Shown here piece after piece: positions 7,497 through 16,106 of a DNA stretch of 64,000 nt. This DNA is from Neisseria canis. GTDB lineage: Bacteria > Pseudomonadota > Gammaproteobacteria > Burkholderiales > Neisseriaceae. The DNA lies in contig NZ_LR134313.1 in NCBI RefSeq assembly GCF_900636765.1, positions 1,488,001-1,552,000 on the forward strand. The letters are read 5' to 3'. The first letter of the stretch is position 1. Each line of letters opens with the position of its first letter. Below the pieces are notes generated by a model. The model did not search any database, was not told the DNA's origin, and saw nothing but the letters and a program-made list of their open reading frames with translations. A program made the translations under genes and the position numbers.

Positions 7497-8654
7497 TTAA
7501 AATGAACTGTTTACTGAAGAAATGGTATTTGCTAAGCCGACAGCTTGAGAAACAACGCGATCCCAACGTGTAACAGGAGCTGCGGTAATATAAACCACAT
7601 CATTGGTTTGCAGTTTAAAGCGGTTGCCAAGCGCGTAAGCAGTAGCATCTCTAAGATTCAATTGGTACACATGGATGGGTTTTTCAATATCTGATGGTAC
7701 ATTTCGGATAACGAAAACACCGCTCGCATTCGCGTGTATTTGATCCATACCGCCGGCTTCACTCATTGCTTCAGTTAGAGTTATGCCTTTAGGAGGCATA
7801 CGCAAGGAGCTTTGACGGGTAACTTCTCCCAAAACAAAAACTTTACTATTTTCATTAGACGGAACGTAGATAATGTCGCCGTTACTTAGTAAGTGATTTT
7901 GCGTGGCATCACCATTTGCACGCAGATCTTCAATAGAAATTGTATGATCTACGCCATTATGCGTCCATTTTACATTTTGTGGATCTGCTTGATCTGTAAT
8001 TCCTCCCGCCAAATCAATAGCATCAAGCAATGTCATAGGAACATTGGTTATTGGCAATTGACCTGCTTGGCGAACAGAACCCGAAATACTTACGCGTTGA
8101 GAGCGGAATTCTGCAACGTTAACTTCGACTTGCGGGTTTTTGATGTATTTTCTTAGGCGCGATGATAACTCGGATTGAACTTGATTAATGGTTTTACCGG
8201 TAACAGTAATTTCCCCGACAAGCGGGAAGAAAATACGACCGTGATCATTAACCCAGATACCGTTATTGCTTTGTTGGTTTTGTACAGTTGTAGCAAGTGC
8301 GCCTGCATTGGAGGAGGGGACGCCAATAGTAGCAGGAGTGTTTAAGTCGGGATGATACCAAACACGAATATTGAGAACATCACCCTTACCTAAGGTATAT
8401 CTATAGGCTGCTCTTTTTCTTTCCAATTCGTGGTTTGGCCGGTTAATTTTGGGATGAGCTTCAATACTTTGTAATAGGTTCAGAGTAATAGGATAGATAT
8501 TAACTCGACTATCCAATTGTACTTTTTCGTTTTCAGTATCGTTTTCATGGTGCACAATTGTTTTGTTACCTGTTGGTAAACCGGAACCTGGAACAACTGT
8601 ACAACCAGAAGCTGCAAGAATGACTGATAGGCTAATAAGAGTTAATTTTTTCAT
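7497..8654 (-). CDS. wza: Outer-membrane polysaccharide export lipoprotein Wza
   Basis: Wza forms the octameric outer-membrane channel for capsule or exopolysaccharide export. The 385-residue precursor has a lipoprotein signal with lipobox LAASGC (lipidated Cys18). A poly-export (PES) domain follows (about 90-180; YTLGKGDVLNIRVWYHPDL at its start), then two SLBB-type domains (about 185-345). The last residues form an amphipathic stretch (TRWDRVVSQAVGLANTISS), as in the C-terminal membrane-spanning helix of Wza. It is followed closely by wzb and wzc. An AAGGAAT ribosome site lies upstream, though spacing to the ATG is long. Confidence 0.93.
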   Translation of the reverse strand: MKKLTLISLSVILAASGCTVVPGSGLPTGNKTIVHHENDTENEKVQLDSRVNIYPITLNLLQSIEAHPKINRPNHELERKRAAYRYTLGKGDVLNIRVWYHPDLNTPATIGVPSSNAGALATTVQNQQSNNGIWVNDHGRIFFPLVGEITVTGKTINQVQSELSSRLRKYIKNPQVEVNVAEFRSQRVSISGSVRQAGQLPITNVPMTLLDAIDLAGGITDQADPQNVKWTHNGVDHTISIEDLRANGDATQNHLLSNGDIIYVPSNENSKVFVLGEVTRQSSLRMPPKGITLTEAMSEAGGMDQIHANASGVFVIRNVPSDIEKPIHVYQLNLRDATAYALGNRFKLQTNDVVYITAAPVTRWDRVVSQAVGLANTISSVNSSF

Positions 8655-8760
8655 ATTTGTTAAAATTCCTTACTTAGGTAAGCCCGTTTTTCAAACGGTG
8701 TAATCATTATTTTGTCTATTGTTTTTATAAGCGGGTATTCGCCTCATAGAGTAGTGAAAA

Positions 8761-10665
8761 TTATTGAGCAGTTTGTTTCGCTATCCACACCAAATCACAT
8801 ATATCGTCTTTGGGTTTGAAACCTGTAGGGGCTTCAAGCAATAATTCACGAACAGTTAATTGATCACCTAGTGAGCAAGCTTCATCCATTTTTTCCAATA
8901 TATCAGAAAGATCCTTCCACGGAAGCATTATTTCATTAGCGGTCATAATGCGTGGGTGAGTGGTTTTCTCAACTGCATCACCGATAAGCAGTTCTTCATA
9001 AAGTTTTTCTCCTGGGCGGAGTCCTGTAACTTTGATTTCAATGTCGCCTGAAGGGTTGTCGGCATCTTTTACTTCCAAACCGCTCAGACGAATCATTTGG
9101 CGGGCTAAATCGTAGATTTTTACAGATTCGCCCATATCTAGTACGAATACATCTCCCCCTTTACCCATAGCACCTGCTTGGATGACCAATTGAGCGGCCT
9201 CGGGGATGGTCATAAAGTAACGCGTAATATCTTTATGAGTTAAGGTAACTGGCCCGCCTGATGAAATTTGTTTTTCAAATACGGGAACTACGGAACCTGA
9301 CGAACCAAGAACATTTCCGAAGCGTACCATAGCAAAGCGTGTATTGTGGTTTTTTTCAGCCGCTAATGCTTGAAGAACCAATTCCGACATGCGTTTGGAA
9401 GCGCCCATTGTATTGGTTGGGCGAACAGCTTTATCAGTAGAAATTAAAACAAATGTTTCAACTTTTGCGTCAATTGCAGCTAAAGCACAGAACATAGTAC
9501 CGTAAACATTGTTGTGTACACCTTCTAATGTATTGAACTCCACAATAGGTACATGCTTGTAGGCTGCTGCGTGATAAATGGTTTGTACGCCGAATGCTGT
9601 CATGACATTGAATAAGCGTTTTCTGTGTTGTACGGAACCTAGAAGCGGAATAATATCAAGTTGCATTTGGTTAGCTTCTATGTATTCACGTAATTCTTTA
9701 TCGATACTATACAAAGAAAACTCGGATAGTTCGAATAAGATTAATTTGGTTGGTTTGTTTTGTACGATTTGTCGACACAGCTCCGAACCAATCGAACCGC
9801 CTGCACCCGTTACCATAACAACTTTTCCGTGAATATCGGCACTCATTAACTCGGGTTTGGGCTCAACGGGGTCTCGTCCCAATAAGTCGAATACAGAAAT
9901 TTTGCGTAACGAGCTAACACTGACCTTGCCGTCAACTAGCTCTTTCATACCCGGCATGGTTAATACTTCACATGGGTATGGTTCCAAAGAGTGGATGATT
10001 TTTTTGCGCTGCTCTTGGGATGCGCTTGGAATTGCCAAAAGGATTTTTTCTACATGATACCGTTCAATTAATTCAGGTATGTTGGCCGGATGATGTACAG
10101 TTATATTGTTGATGATACTTTTTTGTAATGCCGGGTTATCATCCACAAAAGCAACGGCATTATATTCATTTACCTGTTTTACGGCTTCTAACAGTTGGCG
10201 ACCGGACTGGCCTGCTCCGTAAATAATAACGGGCATCATTATTTTGGTGTTTCTACGACCGTTCAAAATTGCACGTAAAACAAAGCGTGAACCGCACGTT
10301 AGAACCATCATTAATAGAAAATAGACAAAAGAGGGTAGCCAATCTATGTGTTGATGGGATATAGCCAAGCATATGCTCATGATGACGGTTGATAAAAGGC
10401 TGCCCAAAACCGCAGTTGTAATGACTTTGGTGCCCATAAAGCGAGTTACCGCTCTGTATAGGCCGAGTTTGACAAAGAAAGTGATTGTCAAGAATGCTGT
10501 TATGATAAATACGACCCAATTGCTAACCGCCAACCATTCTTGCGAATAGTCTGATTTCAAGCTCAAACTAAACCAAAAAGTGAGGAAAATAATTAATGTG
10601 TCATGTATAACGAAGAAAACTTTTTTAATACTTCGCGGTAATGAGAGTAAATAGGCTAAATTCAT
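8761..10665 (-). CDS. PglD/CapD-type nucleotide-sugar 4,6-dehydratase (membrane)
   Basis: This 634-residue protein has four predicted N-terminal membrane helices (about 10-145), a CoA-binding-like Rossmann fold (IYGAGQSGRQLLEA) and a C-terminal SDR domain with VTGAGGSIGSE and a catalytic S-M-K variant (TMGASKRMSE) in place of YxxxK. This is the layout of PglD (Neisseria), PglF (Campylobacter) and WbpM, which convert UDP-GlcNAc to a 4-keto-6-deoxy sugar on the way to bacillosamine-type sugars. A TTG four codons upstream is possible, but ATG at 10665 fits the family start (MNLAYLLSLPR). It follows a PglC-like aminotransferase and a PglB-like transferase, in the same order as the neisserial pgl cluster. 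Confidence 0.88.
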   Translation of the reverse strand: MNLAYLLSLPRSIKKVFFVIHDTLIIFLTFWFSLSLKSDYSQEWLAVSNWVVFIITAFLTITFFVKLGLYRAVTRFMGTKVITTAVLGSLLSTVIMSICLAISHQHIDWLPSFVYFLLMMVLTCGSRFVLRAILNGRRNTKIMMPVIIYGAGQSGRQLLEAVKQVNEYNAVAFVDDNPALQKSIINNITVHHPANIPELIERYHVEKILLAIPSASQEQRKKIIHSLEPYPCEVLTMPGMKELVDGKVSVSSLRKISVFDLLGRDPVEPKPELMSADIHGKVVMVTGAGGSIGSELCRQIVQNKPTKLILFELSEFSLYSIDKELREYIEANQMQLDIIPLLGSVQHRKRLFNVMTAFGVQTIYHAAAYKHVPIVEFNTLEGVHNNVYGTMFCALAAIDAKVETFVLISTDKAVRPTNTMGASKRMSELVLQALAAEKNHNTRFAMVRFGNVLGSSGSVVPVFEKQISSGGPVTLTHKDITRYFMTIPEAAQLVIQAGAMGKGGDVFVLDMGESVKIYDLARQMIRLSGLEVKDADNPSGDIEIKVTGLRPGEKLYEELLIGDAVEKTTHPRIMTANEIMLPWKDLSDILEKMDEACSLGDQLTVRELLLEAPTGFKPKDDICDLVWIAKQTAQ

Positions 10666-10874
10666 AATATTTAACAATTTATGGGGTTAGTAGGTATTGC
10701 CGAACTTGGATTGGGAATTTTTTAAGACACCTTTCGTTTAAGCAAATTTAACTTTTATTTGCTTAATTTTAATTCTTGTTAAATGAAAGGATACTTCATT
10801 TGAACGGAACAGAAACAGTTGTTGGATGAGTGGTTTATTTTAGGAATAAAACGTTAAATTGATTTAAATTTCTG

Positions 10875-10905
10875 ACACCCGCCTACTCATTAAGCAGGCG
10901 GGTGT
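10875..10905. terminator. Hairpin between aminotransferase and dehydratase genes
   Basis: ACACCCGCCT and AGGCGGGTGT form a perfect 10-bp GC-rich stem with an 11-nt loop, 10 nt after the aminotransferase stop. The T-run is on the plus strand (GTTTT); on the coding (minus) strand it is weak. It may give partial termination or mRNA end protection inside the operon. Confidence 0.6.
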
Positions 10906-10914
10906 GTTTTGATA

Positions 10915-12090
10915 TTAAGAGCCGGCTTTGGTAAGTACATCTTTTAAGTGTTTGCAACAAAAGTCTATTTGCTCTTCAGTTATGGTTGGGTGAACCAAGA
11001 ACATTAAACTGGTTTCTCCTAATTCAACAGCATTTTTTAAGCGTTCTTTAGGGCGCCAAGGAGTGTTGTCGAAAGCTTTTTCTAAATACACTTCCGAGCA
11101 GCTTCCTTGATAACAAGGAACGCCTGCTGCATTCAATTCGTCAACTATACGGTCGCGTGTCCAGCCTTCTGCCAGCTTTTCAGGTTTTACGAAAGCATAA
11201 TACTTATATTGAGCATGCTGAATGTAATCAGGTACTTCAACAGTTCGTATGCAGTCAAACTGCTTGAGAACTGCTTCCAAACGTGCGGCATTTGCTTGGC
11301 GTTTTGCAGTCCAATCTGCCATGCGTTTGAGTTGGATTCTGCCGATAACTGCCTGCATTTCTGTCATCCGCCAGTTGGTGCCGAAGCTTTCGTGCAGCCA
11401 ACGGAAGCCGGGAGGGTGTTGACGGTTGTAAACGGCATCATAGCTTTTTCCATGATCTTTGTAAGACCACATTTTTGACCATAACTCTTTGTCGTTCGTG
11501 GTAACCATGCCGCCTTCGCCACCGGTAGTCATGATTTTATCTTGGCAGAAAGACCAAGCGCCGATATGTCCGATAGAGCCGACAGATTTACCTTTGTAGC
11601 GGGTTCCGTGTGCTTGAGCGCAGTCTTCGATAACCCACAGTTTATGCTCTTGGGCTAATGCCATGATGTCGTCCATTTCTGCGGGCATGCCCGCCAAATG
11701 AACAACGATAATGGCTTTGGTGTTGGGAGTGAGCACTGCTTTTATGGTATCTGCCGTGATATTTTGGCTGTTCAGATCGATGTCGGCAAATACGGGGTTG
11801 GCTCCGGCAGTAACAATAGAGGAGGCTGAAGCAAGGAAAGTGCGGGAAGTAACGATAACGTCGTCTCCGGCGCCTATACCCATGGCTTTCAGAGCCACAT
11901 CCAAGGCTAAAGTACCATTGCCTAGAGCAACGGCGTATTCTGTGCCTGCCCATTGTGCGAATTCTTTTTCGAATTCGCGGCATTCCGTTCCTGTCCAATA
12001 GTTGACTTTATTCGATAGTAATACGCGGGAAACGGCATCAGCTTCTTCTTGTGTAAAGCAAGGCCATGGTGCCAAAGGGGTGTTCAGCAT
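10915..12090 (-). CDS. DegT/DnrJ/EryC1-family sugar aminotransferase (PglC-like)
   Basis: PLP-dependent aminotransferases of this family add an amino group to the 4-keto-6-deoxy sugar made by a PglD-type dehydratase, giving UDP-4-amino sugars. The 391-residue protein has the expected motifs: GNGTLALDVALKAMGIGAGD (cofactor region), EDCAQAHGT, and SFCQDKIMTTGGEGG with the Schiff-base Lys. It lies between the initiating transferase and the dehydratase, as pglC does in Neisseria. I infer a role in making the first sugar of the repeat unit; which sugar cannot be told from sequence alone. Confidence 0.87.
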   Translation of the reverse strand: MLNTPLAPWPCFTQEEADAVSRVLLSNKVNYWTGTECREFEKEFAQWAGTEYAVALGNGTLALDVALKAMGIGAGDDVIVTSRTFLASASSIVTAGANPVFADIDLNSQNITADTIKAVLTPNTKAIIVVHLAGMPAEMDDIMALAQEHKLWVIEDCAQAHGTRYKGKSVGSIGHIGAWSFCQDKIMTTGGEGGMVTTNDKELWSKMWSYKDHGKSYDAVYNRQHPPGFRWLHESFGTNWRMTEMQAVIGRIQLKRMADWTAKRQANAARLEAVLKQFDCIRTVEVPDYIQHAQYKYYAFVKPEKLAEGWTRDRIVDELNAAGVPCYQGSCSEVYLEKAFDNTPWRPKERLKNAVELGETSLMFLVHPTITEEQIDFCCKHLKDVLTKAGS

Positions 12091-12188
12091 TGTTTTGTCC
12101 TTAATAATTAATTCTTAGTGGAAAAGTTGCAAGGGTTTAAACCGTTTGCAGTATCTTAATTTATTGTTTTCACTGTGAAGTTCGGTAT

Positions 12189-12803
12189 TTATTGGTCTTC
12201 TTTTTTTGTGCCGGTAAATTTATTCATCGTGGCTTCACCTTCTGCTTCGATACCTTCTTTGATGAATACTTTTTTTACGGTTAAAAATAAAATTTTCAAA
12301 TCAAGCCAGAATGAGCGGTTGTCTACATACCACACATCCAGTTTGAATTTATCTTCCCATGAGATTGCATTGCGGCCGTTTACTTGTGCCCATCCGGTTA
12401 TCCCCGGCCGCACATCGTTTCGCCGGCGTTGTTCGTCATCGTAATGTTCCAGATATTCCATCAGCAAAGGACGGGGCCCGACCAAGCTCATATCGCCTTT
12501 CAATACATTCCATAATTCCGGTAGTTCGTCCAAGCTGGTGGCACGAAGAGCTTTACCGAAAGGGGTTAAGCGTTCTCCGTCTGGTAAGGGGTTGCCGTCT
12601 TTATCTACGGCATCGCGCATGGAGCGGAACTTAACCATTTCAAAGGGTCTGCCATCTTTGCCCGGCCTGATTTGACGGAAGAGAACCGGAGAACCTAGGT
12701 TTTTGCGAACGAAAAAAGCGACGATTAGCAATACCGGAGACAAAAACAGAAGGCCGAAGAAAGCGCAAATAATGTCGAAAAGGCGCTTGATAATGTCTGA
12801 CAT
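12189..12803 (-). CDS. Initiating phosphoglycosyltransferase (PglB N-domain type)
   Basis: The 204-residue protein is a monotopic phosphoglycosyltransferase that loads the first sugar-phosphate onto undecaprenyl phosphate. It has the N-terminal re-entrant hydrophobic helix (about 11-33), a basic LFRQIRPGKDG motif, the catalytic DE pair in SLDELPELWNVLKGDMS and the conserved VGPRPLL. In meningococci PglB is bifunctional, with a C-terminal acetyltransferase or ATP-grasp domain. Here the chain ends soon after the linker-like GIEAEGEATMNKFTG, so the second domain is absent and no separate acetyltransferase gene is in the locus. A DUS-pair hairpin lies just upstream of the gene. Confidence 0.88.
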   Translation of the reverse strand: MSDIIKRLFDIICAFFGLLFLSPVLLIVAFFVRKNLGSPVLFRQIRPGKDGRPFEMVKFRSMRDAVDKDGNPLPDGERLTPFGKALRATSLDELPELWNVLKGDMSLVGPRPLLMEYLEHYDDEQRRRNDVRPGITGWAQVNGRNAISWEDKFKLDVWYVDNRSFWLDLKILFLTVKKVFIKEGIEAEGEATMNKFTGTKKEDQ

Positions 12804-12826
12804 GATGATCCTATTTTTAGTATCTA

Positions 12827-12855
12827 TGCCTGTCTGAAATATTTTCAGACAGGCA
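12827..12855 (-). terminator. DUS-pair hairpin inside the polysaccharide locus
   Basis: TGCCTGTCTGAA (12827-12838) and TTCAGACAGGCA (12844-12855) form a perfect stem between the GT4 gene (stop at 12884) and the initiating transferase (start at 12803). It may attenuate read-through and split the locus into two transcripts. Confidence 0.65.
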
Positions 12856-12883
12856 TTGTTGTTATAGAAGGGGTCTGAAACAA

Positions 12884-14014
12884 TCAGATATTCATATTTT
12901 GCAGCATAAAATCGTTGATGATGTTTACATCGTATTTGGTTTTAACAATTTCCAAAGAGGCTTGCCGCATGCTTTCGATTAAATCGGGTTGGGTAATGAA
13001 GCGCTCCATTGCTTCTGCCAATTTTTCCGAAGACTGTACCGGAACGAGGAAACCATTATAGCCCTCGTCAACAGTTTGGCGGCAGCCGGGCGCATCAGTG
13101 GTAATAATTGCGCGACCAGTGGCCATGGCTTCCAATACTGTGCGGGGGGTGCCTTCCCTATAAGAGGGTAAAACGAAAATATGGCAAGCATTGAGAGCAG
13201 GGCGTACATCGCTTAATTTACCCCAAAATTTTACTGTGCCTTCACTAACCCATTGATCCAACTCGGCTTGCGTAATGGCACTGGGGTTTATGTCGATGAA
13301 GCCCACCATGTTGAACACGGCATGAGGATATTTTTGCTTAACTTTTCTTGCTGCTTCAACATATTCCCGAACACCTTTGTCTTTAAGCAAGCGGCCAATT
13401 AGCAGGAAATGGATTTCTTCGCCTTCAGGCAGGGGTTGGGGGGAGAATTTTTCGGTGTTGACGCCTGAACCGTTTACAACGATCGTACGCTGGCCGGGTG
13501 AGGTAATGCCTAAATCTGAGAATAGTTTTTGATCGTCGTCATTTTGGAAAAAGGTAACTTCTGTTGCTGCCAAAGCTTGTTTGTATAAGCCTCGTGTAAT
13601 TCTGCGGATCCAGTTTTTGGCAGTGCTGCTATCGCTATCTTGGAAAGCATATCCTAAGCCGGTAATCAAGGCGATGCGGTGAGGTACACCTGCTGATTTT
13701 GCGGCGAGCATGCCGTAAATAACCGGTTTAATGGTGTAAGCCAAAACATAATCAGGCTTTATTTGCTGCATCAATTGGCGCAAAGCAAGCAGGGTTTTGA
13801 AATCTTCTACCGGATTGGTGCCTGTGCGCTGCATGGGCACATTGTGCAAAATAAAGCCTTGCGCCTGAAGTTTTTCACGTGTTGGTGCGTCTTGTAAAAT
13901 TTCAGGTGCGGCAATATGCACTTCCAAGCCTTTTGCTTGTACTGCGCAAATCAAATCCCAGCGGAAATTGACAACGGATTCGGCAAAGCCGGCAATCATT
14001 AGAAATTTTTTCAT
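12884..14014 (-). CDS. GT4-family glycosyltransferase
   Basis: A 376-residue retaining glycosyltransferase with the two-Rossmann GT-B layout. The N-domain opens MKKFLMIAGFAESVVNFRWD and includes AYTIKPVIYGMLAAK. The C-domain has LLIGRLLKDKG and the nucleotide-sugar-binding SYREGTPRTVLEAMATGR with the E-X7-E arrangement typical of GT4. It probably adds a sugar to the lipid-linked repeat unit on the inner leaflet. An AGGGAAA ribosome site precedes the ATG. The donor and acceptor cannot be assigned; similarity in layout to PglA-type enzymes is weak evidence for action on a bacillosamine-type acceptor. Confidence 0.85.
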   Translation of the reverse strand: MKKFLMIAGFAESVVNFRWDLICAVQAKGLEVHIAAPEILQDAPTREKLQAQGFILHNVPMQRTGTNPVEDFKTLLALRQLMQQIKPDYVLAYTIKPVIYGMLAAKSAGVPHRIALITGLGYAFQDSDSSTAKNWIRRITRGLYKQALAATEVTFFQNDDDQKLFSDLGITSPGQRTIVVNGSGVNTEKFSPQPLPEGEEIHFLLIGRLLKDKGVREYVEAARKVKQKYPHAVFNMVGFIDINPSAITQAELDQWVSEGTVKFWGKLSDVRPALNACHIFVLPSYREGTPRTVLEAMATGRAIITTDAPGCRQTVDEGYNGFLVPVQSSEKLAEAMERFITQPDLIESMRQASLEIVKTKYDVNIINDFMLQNMNI

Positions 14015-14057
14015 GGTATTTCCCTAATTGTTTATCGTTGTTGTGTGATAACTTGAA

Positions 14058-14069
14058 TGCCTGTCTGAA
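14058..14069 (+). repeat. DUS (wad dialect), single copy
   Basis: TGCCTGTCTGAA, unpaired, in the short gap between two glycosyltransferase genes. Confidence 0.85.
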
Positions 14070-14078
14070 AAAGCCGGA

Positions 14079-15140
14079 TCAACTGGTGGCTGCTTTGCGG
14101 AGCAGCTCAGATAAGCGCGGAGCGGTTTTTTGAATGCAGAATAAATTTTCGGCATCTTGGCGGCCACGGGCGCCATAGCGTTGCCGCATTTCAGGGTTTT
14201 GCAGTAAAGTTTTGAGGGCTTCCAACCAGCCGGAGTCAGTGCTTACCAGAAAGCCGTTGGCATCAGGTTCTACAATATTTTTATTCGCGCCGACATCTGA
14301 TCCGACTACCGGTAGGCCGCAAGCCATGTATTGGATAAGTTTGTAGCCGCATTTTCCATTGGTCCAAGGAGTGTCGGGTAAAGGCATAATGCCTACATCG
14401 CATTCTGCAACCAAGGGAACTTCTGTATTTTCCGCCCAATCAAGGCATTCGGTATCTACGCCCGGTATGTTCAATTTTGCGCCGATTATGCGCAACTTAT
14501 AAGGAATTTCTTTCGCCAAATCAGACAAAGGGCGGGCAATATCGTTAACGTATTGTGCGGTTGAAGGAGAACCAATCCATACGATAGTCGGTATCTGATT
14601 AACTTTTTCGTTATTGGTAAAATAGCGGTCGATGTCAATTACTGTTGGAATGATTTCCATCCACTTTGCTCCGGCCTGTTGCGCCCTGTCGGCCAAATAT
14701 TGATTGCCGCATACAACAAGTTTGGCCGAAGCCATTAAGGTGTCCAAGCGTTTGCCGAACAATTTGCGCACGATTGGTAGGCGGTGCATATCGTAATTGT
14801 GAAAGAGTGCATCGTCATAATCCAATACATAAGGCACGCCGGATAATAAAAGTTTTTCCAGCCATGCAGGTGTCCAAGGGAGCGCTTCTTTTTCAATCCA
14901 AATCAAATCGTATTGGTCTTTAGCTGCCAGCAATAAACGGATACGGTTCCAATAAGTTTGAAACATTTCATTGTTGCTGTATGACTGCTTGCTGTATTTG
15001 GCGGTTAAGGCTTCATCGCTGATCAACGGAAAAACATCACATTGAATGCCGCTTTGCTCCAGCCACGGCACATACTGCATGGTACGCAAGCGGGAAGATG
15101 CGCCTTTGGGGCCATATTTGGTAAGCATCAGGATTCTCAT
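14079..15140 (-). CDS. GT4-like glycosyltransferase
   Basis: A 353-residue GT-B protein. It opens MRILMLTKYGPKGASSRLRT; the C-domain has VWIGSPSTAQYV, LRIIGAKL and the donor-site region CGYKLIQYMACGLPVVGSDVGAN. A longer frame runs upstream, but the start at 15140 overlaps the preceding gene's stop by ATGA, which decides the start and indicates translational coupling. It probably adds one residue of the repeat unit; the donor is not predictable. Confidence 0.85.
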   Translation of the reverse strand: MRILMLTKYGPKGASSRLRTMQYVPWLEQSGIQCDVFPLISDEALTAKYSKQSYSNNEMFQTYWNRIRLLLAAKDQYDLIWIEKEALPWTPAWLEKLLLSGVPYVLDYDDALFHNYDMHRLPIVRKLFGKRLDTLMASAKLVVCGNQYLADRAQQAGAKWMEIIPTVIDIDRYFTNNEKVNQIPTIVWIGSPSTAQYVNDIARPLSDLAKEIPYKLRIIGAKLNIPGVDTECLDWAENTEVPLVAECDVGIMPLPDTPWTNGKCGYKLIQYMACGLPVVGSDVGANKNIVEPDANGFLVSTDSGWLEALKTLLQNPEMRQRYGARGRQDAENLFCIQKTAPRLSELLRKAATS

Positions 15141-16084
15141 CGGGTTTGACCTTTCAATACCGCAGGTAAGGCTTTCCATAGCATGCCGTAACCGATCCAT
15201 GTGTTTTTAACATCGGCAGCCGAACCTTTCAGCAGAGCCAAAGCGGAACGTGAGAAAGGCTCTATGAATAATGTAACGGCAGTAATGCCGACAGCTTTGA
15301 TAAAAGACATATGGGTAAAGCTATAAATCAAGCGGCTGCGTAAAGAATAAAACAAGCGTGTGGCTTTTACCTGGCTTGAGGTACCACCGCCGGCATGAAA
15401 AGCCTGCGCATCAGCCAAATACATGCTTTTATAACCGGCTTGTTTGGTGCGGTAAGCCAAATCCAAATCCTCGAAATAGACAAAAAAACGTTCGTCGAAG
15501 CCTTTGAGTTGTTCAAAGATAGAGCGGCGCATGAAATAAAAAGCCCCAATCACTTGATCGACTTCCCTGGTTGTCATGTGATCCCAATCACCCATGTGCA
15601 TATGCAGGGATTTAAAAAACTTGAAAGGAAGTTTGTTTAAACCCAAAGCATTCACTGTGAAGGTGGTAAAAGAAGGGAAACGAGTGCAACTGCGCGCAAC
15701 ATGATTGTTCTCTTCCAATAATTGAATACCGCAAATGCCGACATCTTGATTTTCCGGCCTTTCCATATATTCATATGGCACTCTGAGCGAATCTTCAAAC
15801 AGCTGTGCATCCGGATTTAAAAACAGAATATATTTGCTGTTGCAAATAGCAGCACCTTGGTTACAGGCCGCACCAAAGCCGTTATTAGTTTGGTTTTTAA
15901 TGATTTCCAATTTAAAAGGGAAATCCGTACCCAATTGCTCAACCAGCTCGATTGAGTTATCGGAAGAGTGATTGTCTATAATTGCTACAGTACCTACCAA
16001 GTTGTTATGGTATTTAATGATGCTGGCAACCGCATCGCGCAACAGGCTGCCGGCATTCCAGTTAACAAAAACAATATCTATCAT
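15137..16084 (-). CDS. GT2-family glycosyltransferase (rhamnosyltransferase-like)
   Basis: A 315-residue inverting GT-A glycosyltransferase. It opens MIDIVFVNWNAGSLLRDAV, then has IIDNHSSDNS and the DXD-like FLNPDAQL; further on come FDERFFVYFEDLDLAYR and a C-terminal amphipathic/hydrophobic stretch. The overall pattern is that of the WbbL-type rhamnosyltransferase subgroup, which fits the rfbBAC genes upstream, but the donor is an inference. It overlaps the next gene by ATGA. Confidence 0.85.
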   Translation of the reverse strand: MIDIVFVNWNAGSLLRDAVASIIKYHNNLVGTVAIIDNHSSDNSIELVEQLGTDFPFKLEIIKNQTNNGFGAACNQGAAICNSKYILFLNPDAQLFEDSLRVPYEYMERPENQDVGICGIQLLEENNHVARSCTRFPSFTTFTVNALGLNKLPFKFFKSLHMHMGDWDHMTTREVDQVIGAFYFMRRSIFEQLKGFDERFFVYFEDLDLAYRTKQAGYKSMYLADAQAFHAGGGTSSQVKATRLFYSLRSRLIYSFTHMSFIKAVGITAVTLFIEPFSRSALALLKGSAADVKNTWIGYGMLWKALPAVLKGQTR

Positions 16085-16106
16085 AGTGATGTAGGTTCCA
16101 AAATAT

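Noticed and set aside
12884..14014. Calling this GT4 enzyme PglA
   Set aside because: Only general GT4 layout and context support it; no specific motif was seen.
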